A stretch of 64,000 bases of DNA from the NCBI GenBank assembly GCA_037954235.1, contig JBBMOA010000004.1, positions 6,649,001-6,713,000 on the forward strand, read 5' to 3'. The DNA is from Aulostomus chinensis (lineage: Eukaryota > Chordata > Actinopteri > Syngnathiformes > Aulostomidae). Position 1 is the stretch's first letter; every line of letters begins with the position of its first letter. Positions 35,799 through 47,665 of the stretch are shown in pieces. Made by a program: the position numbers and the translations under genes. The notes under the pieces are model-generated. The model ran no database searches. It was given only the letters and a program-made list of their open reading frames with translations, and was not told the DNA's origin.

Positions 35799-35800
<2 letters not shown>
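34805..35800 (-). repeat. TIR-bounded element with expanded telomere-like 35-bp minisatellite (long copy)
   Basis: The ends are inverted: TTGTACTT-ATATCTTTGTGAGGAC on the left (34810-34832) and, read from the other strand, TTGTACTT-GCTACATAGTGAGGAC on the right (35774-35798). Between them about 22 tandem 35-bp units run from about 34907 to 35690. A unit contains CCCTAAAC, CTAACC and AGAACCTGA and resembles variant telomeric CCCTAA DNA. Units alternate among a few variants (GACCCTAAAC, GCCCCTAAAC, GCTCCTAAAT). The right unique flank has an internal inverted pair of GTGAGGAC (35724-35731, 35742-35749). A (CT)n plus (CA)n array abuts the left end and a (CA)n array the right end. No open frame. 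Strand is arbitrary, set opposite to the sibling at 30069. Confidence 0.85.

Positions 35801-35859
<59 letters not shown>
35801..35859 (+). repeat. (CA)29 microsatellite
   Basis: Directly joins the right end of the TIR-bounded element. Confidence 0.95.
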
Positions 35860-35860
<1 letters not shown>

Positions 35861-36424
35861 ACAGAGGCCTCTCTCTAGGGCCCCACCAGTCAGGGATTTT
35901 TGAGCTTGGTTTTGCACTGATAAGTCAATGTAAAGGTAGGAGGCAAATCACAACAAATCACTTCATTTGTTAAAAAATATTTGACATCGTTATGCATGAC
36001 TATCTGTCTAATAAAGACCAAAATAAAAAAGCAAAAATACCTGGGCAGAGGCTCCAGCGCGCCCTCTGCTGGACACACTGTTAACTCTTGGTTTTATTCA
36101 CTCCCAACCAGCTGATCACAATATTTGCTTAGCAAATTGAATGGAAACACAACTTCAGCACACAGATACAGACACACCAGAGGGAGGAGGCAGGTGGCTA
36201 TTGTTGCTCGTGTCTCACCAGGAAGAATCACCTAACAGTGAATACAGAAATCACCTGAAATAAGTTGAAAATGTAAAAGTCCGATGCAGACATTTAGCTT
36301 TGACCCAAAGTTTGACTGAACACCGCCAGACACAACCACAAGAAGAATGGTTTCTCCTTGAGGAGGGAAACACACACTCTTTAACACACACCTGCAGGTG
36401 CAAGAGAGAAACAACAGGCGACCT

Positions 36425-36438
36425 ACACACCACACACA

Positions 36439-36476
<38 letters not shown>
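36425..36476 (+). repeat. (CA)n microsatellite
   Basis: CA array with one AT interruption. Confidence 0.94.
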
Positions 36477-36478
<2 letters not shown>

Positions 36479-36589
36479 CACACACAAAACAACAACAACA
36501 ACCACCTTCCAAACACAAACAAAGCTGACATATTTCTCCTCACCCTACTGTTCCCACTGGAGAGGAGATAGGAACCAAATAAAACCCTC

Positions 36590-36850
36590 CAGCTGGAGAA
36601 TTTCAAACATCTGGATTTGTTTGGGCTGAGTTCCGGGAACGGATCACAACTCCGGGCCAGTTCCAGGGCTGCGGCGGCCGGCCGGCCTGGCTGAGGAGCC
36701 TCTCTCCCTGGACACAGATAAACAATCTTAACAGCCCAATTTGAAGCAGAGCTAAATATAGCAGCATGTTGTTGCTGGTGGATCTGAAGTTAACTGGAAA
36801 ACAGATCTAGAGCAGAGGGAGGGAGAGCTTTTCACCTCCGAGTCAACAAG
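36590..36850 (+). promoter_or_regulatory. candidate regulatory element with MEF2-type site
   Basis: It contains a perfect MEF2 consensus, CTAAATATAG (36752-36761), ACAATCTTAACAG just upstream and a GC-rich CGGCCGGCCGGCC stretch (36672-36687). It is flanked by CA and TG arrays but is itself unique sequence. Motif-based inference. Confidence 0.35.
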
Positions 36851-36852
<2 letters not shown>

Positions 36853-36911
<59 letters not shown>

Positions 36912-37031
36912 AGTGTGCGTGTGTGTGTTTGCTGTTAATAGGCTGGGGGATGAGTAGATACTGTTGTTGGCAGAGAAAGAACTTGCTTTACTGTAAGTGG
37001 GTGATGTGTCAAGATTATGTCATAATCTGTG

Positions 37032-37090
<59 letters not shown>
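36853..37090 (+). repeat. inverted pair of dinucleotide arrays: (GT)27 and (CA)29
   Basis: GT at 36853-36907 and CA at 37033-37090 face each other across 125 bp, so the arms are complementary. Confidence 0.93.
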
Positions 37091-37093
<3 letters not shown>

Positions 37094-37714
37094 TAGTCAG
37101 CGAAAGCTCTAACTTCAGGCCAAGCTGTAAATCTTCAACTTCCCCTCTGCTTCTCTCTTGGCTTCGAGCCACATCAGATTCCCAAAATGAGCCGAGTGTG
37201 ACAGTAAGAGCTCTTGGATTCCTGGAATCTCTGGTCTGACACCATCATGACTCGAGACAAAGCCCCTCATCCAGAGCCAAATACCTGCTCACTCCTCCTT
37301 GTGCCCCTGAAGCTGCTGCGGCCTGCAGGTGTTTGGACTGAAAGAGGGTCAAGGACTGCTGGTTTGAGTCCTACCAATCTGAGCTGAGGGTTCTCTCTCA
37401 GAAGGAGTTGGCGGCAGTTCAGCATCCAACATCTGTTTAATGGAGAGTCTGATTGTGAATGAGTCATCACCTGTCCTCTCCCAGGGCAGACGCTGGTGTA
37501 GCGGGAAGCGTGGCTGGAGTCTGGTCACCGTCCTCAGAGAGCTGACCAAGAAGCAGTTGAGTACAGATCCTGATGTTCTGGGGGACCGTGGGACAAATCT
37601 AGAGGGTGGGGGGAGAGAGAGGAGCGTGACCAGGATGCAGGGCTGAGTGAAGGCAGTGGGAACCAGGAGGTGCCCCAATTAACTGTGAATTAGGTGACCA
37701 GTCAATGAGGGGAT

Positions 37715-37864
37715 GGGGGGGGGGGGGGGGCATCGGAAACACAGGGGGTGATGTCATAGTCTGGATTGTGACACTGGCCTCTAAACAAGAATAACTGGAC
37801 GTATCACAACCAGGGCGAGGGTTAGCACGAACACTCCGCTGACACTTTCAAAGACCAACAAATA

Positions 37865-37919
<55 letters not shown>
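37715..37919 (+). repeat. G16 run and (AC)27 array
   Basis: G run at 37715-37730 and AC array at 37866-37919, with unique sequence between them. Confidence 0.92.
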
Positions 37920-37922
<3 letters not shown>

Positions 37923-40849
37923 CTTTGGTCCCACAGACAGTTGCCGGGTCAGACCCAGATCCGTAAACGCCCTCAACAGCTCACAGGCTCTCTCCCTGCC
38001 ACCGCCTCCATCCCAACTACCACTGCCTGCTCCCATTCTGACAGGAAATGATGTCAGGCCGGCTCACGTCACAACTCTGGCGCAGGTCACAGGGCGCTCC
38101 TTTAACTCTTTCCCTGCCAGCATTTTTGATCCAAAAAAAACGGAACATATCAAAGGAATGAACAGAGTGTCTGTTTTGGTTGCGAACAGTAACTGCAGGC
38201 CATCCATTCGTCTTCATCCGCTCTTCAACGATGGTCATTTTCATTGAAATGAGTCACTTTCAGAGAAATGAATTCCTGGAGAAGCCTAATTTTCAAGCAG
38301 GAGTCTGGTGGAGATGTGTGACACCATCCTCTTCTCCACACAGGAGGCTCCTCGGCGCCTGGGCAGCGCCACAGACGACCCGCCTTCATTTTGGTTTTTC
38401 AGAACTTCTCAGCTCAGTTCAGTGTGGGAGGCACTATGGCTTTGGTTGAGGGCTCTGTACGCTTGGAGGCCATTTTATAAAAATCCTACTTCCTCTCACA
38501 GAGGACAACACCAGCTGACAGAAGATGAACGTCCTACAGGGGGAAACCTGTGTGACGGACAGGAGGGTGTTCAAGGTTTTTTTGGTTTACATTTTCAGTG
38601 CTGGTCGCTGGAGTGGCAGTGACGTCACCCACTCCAGCACCACCCAGTAGTGACAACCGAAGAGGTGACAGGGTCAGCGTGGATGTTCCTGTTTCATCAT
38701 CACTGCAGCCACCCCGGCCCCACCCTAATCCTGCAGGTCCCCAAATGGGGGCCTCTGGGGTCCAAGGGGTTAAAACCTGCGAGCACCTGTAGCAGCCAGG
38801 ACTCCTGCTGTGCTCCCATCCTCACCTGGATAGGAGGAGCATGTTTGCCACACCCACTACACAGGGACACATACTACGCTGCTGTTTAGGACAATCAGCG
38901 TTTCTGACGGCTGCCACCCTGGACCACACACAGCAGCCACGCATCAGTATGTCAGGCGTTGGGAAGCCTGTGAGAGGAAGCATCAGCACTCACTGAGTCC
39001 TGTGGATTCTGTTGTACCACAGCGGAAGAACTGGGAAGGGAATCGATAACCAGTTCCAACGAACCTGTACGCCTCCACTGTTGTCAGTTCTCTCTCTCAT
39101 TTCCCTGCATGACGCATGCAATCAGTGCAATGCTGCGCTCTCGCGCAGAGGTGGGAATACCAGCAGCATGCAGAAGCGGTCTTCCACCAGGCACGGTGTG
39201 AGATGACAAGAATGCCATGTCCTGCATCCGGGCGCTCATGTTGCTGGCCAAACAAGCTCCTCCAGCAACAACGGTACCGTTCACATCAAATGCCCTGCAT
39301 TAGCTCGCCATCACCTTGCAAGAGAAAAAGTGAAGCATTGCTTTTGGTGCAGAGACTGTGTGCAACTCCTTTTTACCACTAACAAACTTCGATAAGAGGA
39401 CTGATAATTGGATTGATAGGCCCCGTTGACAATGGCATCAACATTGATAAAAACCTATCAAGTCCCACCCCTAGGAAGAACAACAGCCTTTGTCTTTTCT
39501 CACTAAACGCTCTGTGTTTGTGCAGTTCCCCTCATTATCTGAGGTGGCGCTGCAGCTGGCAAACCTACCAGAGCTTCACCCTGCCACCACATCATCATGT
39601 TGTGAGGCAGTTCTGATGAGACGGTATCATGACCCATCTACTGCCAGGTCCTCCCCCCCAATACCCAGAACGACACTGTTAACACTGACTGCTAACATGG
39701 ATTCAGACCCTCACTCCACTGCCATGGTAACAGCCTGGTAGGAGCCCAGGTGCGGTCAGTTCTTTCCTAGAAACCTAGTTGAACTATTTAAACTGAGTAA
39801 CGATGACTTCATTGAAGTTAAGGTTAATCAGAACAAATGTAGGGTAATTAAAAGTGTTCATTGTTAAAACATTTTGTATTCTTACTCACTTTCAATTGCA
39901 TTTGTATGACATCACTCGTTAAACTAACTTTATTCGCGGTTGAGCAACAGTTTTTTTGTTTGTCATGTTTTACATTAGGACTCTGCAAATTCAGAGTAAA
40001 AACCAAGTGTTGTTTCTACGTCTGACCTGAAAAAGGCCGTCGTTGGAGTGCGCAACAACAGCAGTGACACGAGGACTGATGTTGGTGGCGCTACTGAGGC
40101 GTATTTAAATGTCAGGGTTTTGGCATCGTTCACACGTTCTGGTCTCCAGCCTGTGTCACAAACTCTGAGCTCAGTTCTCTGCATTTCTGGCAAGAAAACA
40201 CTCAGAATGCACCAACTTCAGTCCGACTTCACTCTGCTGCATGGAAGCAGAGACATGAAGGCAGCATTCGGGAGTAAACGACCTCCCTGATGTGTTCTTT
40301 AGTTTAGAACTGCTGCGGGTGTGAAGGGAGCCGCTGTCTGGGAGTCCACTCTCTATCTCTGGTTGTCATCTCATCTCTCCATACTCCAGGTTTATCTGTC
40401 CTTTCATTCCTCAGCAAACACTCTCCACCTGAAAACTCTCTCTCTCTCTGTTCTTCACTTGCTATGGCGGTTACGGGGGGGTGGACCGTCTTCTGGTGTC
40501 CACACCGACAGGTAAACCGACCCCTCTGTGTACTGCACTCATACGTACCCACACTCTTCACCAGCAGGATCCACACATGACCAGCATCAAAACATGTAAA
40601 TCCTGAGACCTCAGCTCACTCACCGACCCTGCAGCAGGGTGCGTGGAGGTGAGGCGCCTCCGTCTCCTCGTGTCTCCCTCCACTCGTCCTGTATGACTGC
40701 GGTTCTCAAGTAAAACCTCCAACTTCTTTGGAATCAGCCACAACATCATTTGAAGTGAGTTTTCTTTCCTCTCTGGCAGTACTCTGCTTACTTACATCAT
40801 CATCAGCTTAGTTCCTCGTTGTATCCTGACAGTGACAGACTCACACACT
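37920..40849. other. intergenic, no gene recognised
   Basis: Besides the hAT-like remnant (39018-39475) I see only short chance open frames. Confidence 0.55.
39018..39475 (-). mobile_element. hAT-like nonautonomous element remnant
   Basis: The right end, read on the minus strand, starts CTAGGGGTGGGACTTGATAG then TTTTTATCAA, the kind of AGGGGTGGGA terminus with ATCGATAA-like subterminal motifs seen in fish hAT elements. The left edge has AAGGGAATCGATAACC (39036-39051). The interior has no convincing transposase; a 66-codon frame on the minus strand (39084-39284) is unassigned. The left terminus is not defined. Confidence 0.5.
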
Positions 40850-40864
40850 CCTCTCTCTCTCTCG

Positions 40865-40910
<46 letters not shown>

Positions 40911-41046
40911 TGTCCCACAAAACAAAGAGGGTGTGTCTCAACAAAACAAGCCAAAAAATGTGAGTAAAGTAGAAGGAAGCACACACTCACGTGTGAGCAG
41001 ACTATGGACTGGTGTGTGTGTGTGTGTGTGCGTGTGTGTGTGTGTG
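40850..41046 (+). repeat. (CT)n, (GT)20 and (TG)17 arrays
   Basis: CT at 40850-40868, GT at 40869-40908 and TG at 41013-41046, with one CG interruption. Confidence 0.92.
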
Positions 41047-41342
41047 ATTACGTGTCTTTCTAACCTTGTCATGACCCAGTCTAATTTGAGAGGGCATTTC
41101 TACTTTTGAGAGGGTTCTAGTTCTCGCTACTTGAAATGGTGCTTTGAGGGTTCAGGCTTAACGCAGAGTTAAATCCGGGTTAGAGTTGGACTTTGGATTA
41201 AACATTAGTCATGATGTCTGAGTGTGTTTGCTGCATCCTCAGAGAGGGTGAGAGAGAGTGTGTGTGCTTCTGTTGAAGCCCCACTTTCACTCTCCGTCTT
41301 TCTCATTGAGTGTCAGCATTTCCTTGACTTCAGAACCCCCTC

Positions 41343-41344
<2 letters not shown>

Positions 41345-41381
<37 letters not shown>

Positions 41382-41392
41382 CCCTGGGTGAA

Positions 41393-41460
<68 letters not shown>
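41345..41460 (+). repeat. closely spaced inverted arrays (CA)16 and (GT)33
   Basis: CA (41345-41377) and GT (41395-41460) are separated by only 17 bases, so the CA strand can pair with the GT arm in a long hairpin. Confidence 0.95.
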
Positions 41461-41462
<2 letters not shown>

Positions 41463-42199
41463 CAACTGCCCCATTTTCCCAGGCAGCTGGACAGGATCCC
41501 AGTGAGGCCGGAAGGATGACAGGGAAAAACAGAAAAAAGTGAAAAAGTAAAAACCAGCAAATCTCACATTCGTAAGAACGATTCGTCTGTTGAACCAGCA
41601 ACCGTGGCGGTGCCTCCCTCTGCTGCCACACAGGACGACCACACACACAAAACAGACTCCAAAAAGAAGAAAAACATGTCTCAGTTCTTCCATCTTTAAA
41701 TTGCACTGCGTTGGCTTCCAACCTACTGAATGGTAAACAGCAGGAGAATAAGGAACTCTATAAAAAGAGATCCCGTCTCCATAGTGATGCCAGAGGCAAA
41801 GAGTGGTTCTGTCCAATTGGTCGTGCTGTCGCAGCCCAGTACCCGCCCCACCTCCCCTCTACACACACTGGGCATGTGGGAAAGCGGACACAGTTCATAT
41901 GCCCTCCCTCTGAGGTCTCAGACTCGGTCAAAGACGAGAGTCACAACAAGAACATTTATTCTCAGTTTTGACCACGCCCAAGTGGAGGTCAGAGGTCAAG
42001 GACAGTAGGTTTGTTTACACTGACAGTCAATGACATCCACATGCATCTGGACCAATCAAACTACGCCAAACATGTAGAGCATCCCAGACAGTTCCATGGA
42101 GAACTGGAGATAATAACTGTTCAAAATTCAGGGTTGTTGGAGTTACATGAGAGGAGTGACGGTATTTGTTCATTCTTATATCTGTGTGTGAAGTAGAGA

Positions 42200-42330
42200 C
42201 ATAACTTAGCTTAGCTTAGCTTAGCATAAAGAGAGGAAAGCAGCCCGCTAATTCTGTCCCAATCTAACAACCTGTATTCCAGGACTAGTAACTGTGTGCT
42301 TACATTAAAGGATTCTTCAGTGAATAAAGT
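42200..42330 (+). repeat. (CTTAG)n start of a dispersed fish repeat
   Basis: ACTTAGCTTAGCTTAGCTTA followed by GCATAAAG resembles the beginning of a common fish repeat that continues into a GGAAACAG-type segment. Here GAGGAAAGCAGC follows. A 5-bp tandem of about four copies is clear; the wider assignment is tentative. Confidence 0.4.
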
Positions 42331-42972
42331 AGCCAGCAGTCTTTCATATCCGTGACAGCGGTTGACACGGGGCCTCGCAGCAGCGAGCTGTGCAGCGCCA
42401 GAGTGCTGGGATGAAGATGAGCAGGGCTGCGCTCAGCCACAGCGATGCTGAAGCAGCAAGCAGGTCACAAAGATCTGTTCTGGTTCATGTTAGCAATGAG
42501 AGAAAGATGGATCGTTGCAGTCTCCACTTCCCCAAAGACAAGGCCTGTTCCTCAGCATGTTCCTGACAAACCAATGCAGCTGTAATAACAGCGTCTCTCT
42601 GTTCTCTCTGGGCTTGTCACATGATCAGGTGATAACCCACAGCAGTTCCTCCACTCACCTGCATTATCTCTGCTGGAACAGCAGATGAGGCTCCCACACT
42701 GGGGCCCAGGATGCATGTGCACGCAGACCCAGACCGCCTCCGAATGTGGTGACAGTGATTGGATCTCAGGATACATCTGATCGCTCAGGACAGATCTTAA
42801 CACCAGGTGTGTGTTCCTTTAACCACGGCGAGTCTCTTGTGTGTAGTGGTGGTATGTGGGTCACAGCAATAAACACGAGTGTAACTGCTCAGAGAAGGAG
42901 AGAGCAGATGCTAGGCCTCCAATTAGAGACCACGATTTATGGCCACAGACACACCAGGGATGGACCTTTACT

Positions 42973-42973
<1 letters not shown>

Positions 42974-43035
<62 letters not shown>
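42974..43035 (+). repeat. (GT)31 microsatellite
   Basis: Uninterrupted GT array. Confidence 0.95.
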
Positions 43036-43037
<2 letters not shown>

Positions 43038-43165
43038 GGAGGGCAAAAACAGGGAAAACACTGCACTGCACGTGTGACCTGATGATGAGCAAGCTTGTCA
43101 CTAATGAGGCCGAACTCTACTTTACCCCCCACAGAGATTCACCTTCTGATGGAATGAGAACTCTG

Positions 43166-43188
43166 TGCATGCGCGTGCGTGCGTGCGT

Positions 43189-43229
<41 letters not shown>
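43166..43229 (+). repeat. alternating purine-pyrimidine tract (GCGTGCGT, then (AC)n)
   Basis: TGTGCATGCGCGTGCGTGCG continues into GCGCACACAC and a CA array, a Z-DNA-prone run. Confidence 0.93.
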
Positions 43230-43231
<2 letters not shown>

Positions 43232-43323
43232 ATCACTTGCACACAGGTGAACTAAAAGAACAAAGCAGAATGATTCAGCCCCTGGCTGCTGTCAGCTAAA
43301 ATGGTAAAGATATTAAGTTTCTG

Positions 43324-43328
<5 letters not shown>

Positions 43329-43376
<48 letters not shown>
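43329..43376 (+). repeat. (GT)24 microsatellite
   Basis: Uninterrupted GT array. Confidence 0.95.
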
Positions 43377-43377
<1 letters not shown>

Positions 43378-43746
43378 GAGAGCAAAGCTACAGCGTCGCC
43401 AACACCACACCCAGCCCATCCACCCATTCTAAAAACCACTGGTCAGATTCCAAGAAAACTCCAGCTCAACATGTTATGGCAAAGTTGTGAATCAATCGTG
43501 TGTGTGATAGCATGGAAACGAAGCCTGGATTGATCCGGGTCCCAGGTTCTAGGTCCAAAAAGATAGAGCGGCCCATGTGACCTCTGAGTTGGTCAGACAG
43601 TCTTAAGCAGAGCTGAACTGAATGCTGAGAGTTTTGCTGAGTCGTGGTCATGAACGTGAGCACATTGACCGAAAATGAGCCGTCCCAGGAGATCATCTAT
43701 AAGATGGCAGTAAGAGGTCCTGAGTTAACATCTCTGATTACAGTAA

Positions 43747-43831
43747 CGTGTGTGTGTGTGTGTGTGTGTACGTGTGTGTGTACGTGTGTGTGTGTACGTG
43801 TGTGTGTACGTGTGTGTGTGTACGTGTGTGT
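43747..43831 (+). repeat. compound TG / TACGTGTGTG minisatellite
   Basis: TG repeats interrupted at regular 10- to 12-bp spacing by TACG, about six times. Confidence 0.93.
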
Positions 43832-43938
43832 CTTGTGCTTGCGTCATACAAGCTGCCCCTGTGTAGTTCCTCTTTAATGAAACTGAAGGCACAAATTTCT
43901 TATCTGACACTCACTTCCTGTTGCTCGGCAGCACCTGT

Positions 43939-43941
<3 letters not shown>

Positions 43942-43994
<53 letters not shown>
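43942..43994 (+). repeat. (AC)26 microsatellite
   Basis: Uninterrupted AC array. Confidence 0.95.
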
Positions 43995-44001
<7 letters not shown>

Positions 44002-44160
44002 GCAAAGCTTGCAGTCATCGTGGCAAGCCTAACTTTCATCTTAACCTCAATTGGTATATTACAATGGTCTTTGGAGCTGTGAGGACTAGAGGTCCCCATA
44101 AGGTTGTGTTTAAACCAGTAAAGGTTTCCAGTAAGTAAAAAAACCATCACACACATGTGT
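43995..44160 (+). repeat. possible third, diverged relative of the GTGAGGAC element
   Basis: Between a (CA)n array (43942-43994) and CACACACATGTGTG lies a segment with GTGAGGACTAG (44079-44089), the same 11 bases found in the 30069 copy, then GGTCCCCATAAGG. The rest does not align by eye. Fish genomes have several CA-flanked repeats of this look, so kinship is only suggested. Confidence 0.3.
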
Positions 44161-44862
44161 GAGTGCACTTGAGCATTTATATTTTAAATAACAATCATAT
44201 AAATATCATTTTCTTATAATCACTATAAGCAGATAAATACAGAATATGTGGGCAAGGTAGAAGACATTGGGACAGGGAGGCCTCTGGTGTCCGTCTCAGC
44301 AGCTTTGACCAATCAGGTTTGAGCCTCGGCCGCGTCCATGTAGACGGCGGAGCGCAAAAGAGACGGAACCCAATGGTCGTAACTCAAGGCTGGCAAATGT
44401 CTGGAGTCTGATGATTTAACAAAGCTGCTGTCCGGGTTTCAAACTGTTACTGAGTGTCAGCTGGCTACTTCTGAAACAATCCACTCGTATTTTGCATCTT
44501 TCAACTGTTTTGACTGAAAAGAAATAAAGTGGCGTGTGTTTGATGCTGCTGCACCTGTCATGATGCTAAAGCCTTAGCGTGAAGGGAAATGATCTCCGGG
44601 ACACACGGACCTTGGAGCTCATCTGACCAGCAGACTGACAGGCAGCACCTTGCTGACTGCAACAACACCTGGAATCAGGCTGAACAGGCTTCAGTCTGCT
44701 CCTTCCCTCCATTCACTCGTCCTCCATGCATTTGTCTCTCAACCTTTCATCCTGCCAACACACATCACTGCCAGGGGAAGGAAAACACTTCTACACACCC
44801 CAGGAGGCTGGAGAGGACACACAATGTGGTTAGAAGGCAAAGTTCAGAGGGAGTGGCCTGAG

Positions 44863-44863
<1 letters not shown>

Positions 44864-44909
<46 letters not shown>

Positions 44910-45025
44910 ACTCAACAACAGGTAGGATCACGTTATTCGCCCACACACATTTTTCTCGTTCCACAAACAGTTTAGTCAAGAGGGAGGGAAAAGCACAATG
45001 AGGTATTAACTACAGCGAGCTAACA

Positions 45026-45057
<32 letters not shown>
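44864..45057 (+). repeat. two (AC)n arrays
   Basis: AC at 44864-44907 and at 45028-45057, separated by unique sequence. Confidence 0.93.
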
Positions 45058-45061
<4 letters not shown>

Positions 45062-46132
45062 GCGTCATTCCAATCCTACCTGCTAATATGGAGCCCAAAG
45101 CTACATCACATATTAACCTCCAGCGACGCCTGCAGGGAGAGTGAGAGAGAGAGAGACCACATGGTTACATAAGAAGTCCCTGTGAGATGGACAGCATCTC
45201 CTCAGTGCCCGCCCTTGGTTATCAGCAGCCAGGCAGCCAGCCAGCAGTCCCACAGGGAGAAAAGACACAGAGCGAGCGGTTACATAAAGGTCCATCAACA
45301 TATATGAACTAGATCAGAAATGACAAGGAGGCACCTGCTGGAAGCAGAACGACAGATCTGCAACCGTCCACTCCATGTCTTCAGCGCCTCTGAAGCTTGA
45401 AGGAACGTGGTCATCGGCTGTGACCTTTGACCTGCTTACAGTTGGCTGTTCATGCTGCTGCAGTAGAAGTCTACGCTGGAGACGGAAACGTAATTATCCT
45501 CAGTCACATGAGCGTTCGTCTGACCTTTCACTTGACTAACATGCTAGCGGGCTGGCATCTATGCACTCTGCTGAAGCAGACATGTTGAGTCCCCCAGAGG
45601 TTTATGTTAGAAATGAAGGCCGCTAATTGCTAACGTTCGTATACCGAGCAAAGCCTGAGTTTCTGCGTGAGCGCTGATTGCTCGTGTTGCTCGACGTTTG
45701 CGGGATCATGCAGGAAAACTTGAGCCTCATGTCTCACAGGTATATTTCAAATTTTTCATGAGAATATGCTGACTGGGGCGTTTGGATAACGGCCTCAAAG
45801 CTGCTTCGACACGGGTTTTCCATGTCGCTTCCACGCCTCGACCTCTCTGGACTCCATGCAACAAATTCACCTTTTACATTTCGCGCAGCATTTCAGTTGG
45901 AGCTTTGTGGCTGTTTTGCCCACATTTATGTTGTTTCTGTTATTCCTCAAGTCACCCTCCACTCCCTGCAACTATATCCACACCTTCAGTTTCCACCATT
46001 GTTCTAAAGAAAGGATCGACGGTGTCGCTGTCGAGCTGTTGATTACGACATCGCATTTACTCGCCTTATGTCTATTTGTGCGCCTCTACCAGCCCGGCTT
46101 CAAAACAAAGTCCCTCTCTCACAACGACCACA

Positions 46133-46371
46133 GGAGGGTTCGCTCACAGGCGAGGCGGCTGTGAGCGAAGAGCCTTCGCAGCAGCGCAAACCAGCGGACG
46201 ACCCGAGGAAACGACCAGAAAGACACCCAACAGTGAATTAACTCTTATTTCATTTTACAATCAGGTTCAGAATATAATTTGACAAAGTAAGAGTTTAATT
46301 CACTGTTGGGTGTCTTTCGGTTCGTTGCCTCGAGTCGTCCACTGGTTTGCCTTCGCAGCAGCGAACCCTCC
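46133..46371. mobile_element. foldback (hairpin) element with about 85-bp arms
   Basis: The left arm (46133-46247) and right arm (46288-46371) are inverted copies. GACACCCAACAGTGAATTAA on the left faces TTAATTCACTGTTGGGTGTC on the right, and CTTCGCAGCAGCGCAAACCA faces TGGTTTGCCTTCGCAGCAGC with small differences. Even the outer GGAGGGTTCGCT is repeated inversely at the far end, after an extra 35-bp insert in the left arm. The spacer is about 40 bp of A/T-rich DNA. No transposase frame. It is either a MITE-type foldback element or an inverted duplication; no target duplication is evident. Confidence 0.75.
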
Positions 46372-47665
46372 TGACAGCTCTGGGAGCCTTGCTGACTGTC
46401 AGAAGAGACACAACATCAAAAAAACAGCCAATAATTGCACACAGAGGCTTTTCAACTAAATCAATAAGCCAGTTGTGGAAATGCAATAAGTAGAAAGTGT
46501 AGATGTGTTTAAAAATAGGATGTGAAAGTAAGAAGTCAGCGAACTCTAGTAAAGTACAAATACCTAGAAAGTACCTCAGTATTTGTCCATGGATACTTCC
46601 CCCTTTGCTGATTATAGGTAGAAGAGTTTGGTCGGGCAGTGACATTTGGGCTGAAGAATAGAAAGACCGGCTCTCAGCACGTATGACTCAGTTCCCTTAA
46701 ATACTACAGAGCTGTTGAAAAGACTGGCATTGTTCATTGTTGGAGCCTCCAGCTGGTGTGCTGGTTTCCACAAGCAACAATGTACTGTCACTAAGCTGCA
46801 GCGGCCCAAGTTTAAACAAACCAAGAGTCTGTTTTACTCCAGTCCAGAGCAGCACCGCTCCATACTTCATTAAACTGCTTTTCTGGTCATACAGGGTCGA
46901 ATAAACCAGAGTGATATCGCCCCTGAGTGGGCGTTCAGGTGGAGACACCCAACACTCTCTGACACGTCAAGCGGACGGCTCATCAGCAGACCGGTCCAGC
47001 TGAGGGACCTCCCACAGATGACTCCTCCCATCCGTATACATGAGAGACACTAACATACTATTAAGAACAATAATCAAGGACGTTTTACACGCCAACATCT
47101 CCCTCCATCTCTTGAGCATCCAGGTGTGATTCAATCTGAAATTGTTGCTGAGTCATTGCTTCTGCAGCGGTGCTGATCTGACGCGCTCATCAAGTTCAGT
47201 CGACCCCCAGTATGATCGCACGCGTCTCCGGGGTCGGAGCCCAACAGTCAGATGAAACCACCAAGCTCAGCAATGCTGGACTTCTGTGCTCTTCCCCTCC
47301 AGTGTTTTCTGTTACTGTGGAGCTGTAAAATGACTTCCTCTGTGACCCGGCTGCTGAAACAAGCCACGCCCACCTCTCAGGACGTCTCCAATCATCTCAC
47401 AGCCAGATTCAGCGTGTCTGTCAGCAAGTCCCCATCTTGGACAGAAACCCAACGTTAGCCAGTGCACACAAAGCAGATCAGGCTGCAGTCTGCACCAGTA
47501 GTAAAGCACGCCCACGTCCTGCTATCGCAAGAATGACATCAGACCGCAGCACAAAGATGCGTCATGTGGTCAAGCATGTTTACTTCCTGTAACAACCTTT
47601 GCTACAATCAGAGTGATGCTGTGGTTCCATCAGTTATTGTCACATGAACGGCGGAGTAGGTCCTC

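Noticed and set aside
37349..37480. Minus-strand segment encoding IRLSIKQMLDAELPPTPSE
   Set aside because: Donor-like end but no convincing acceptor, and no family match.
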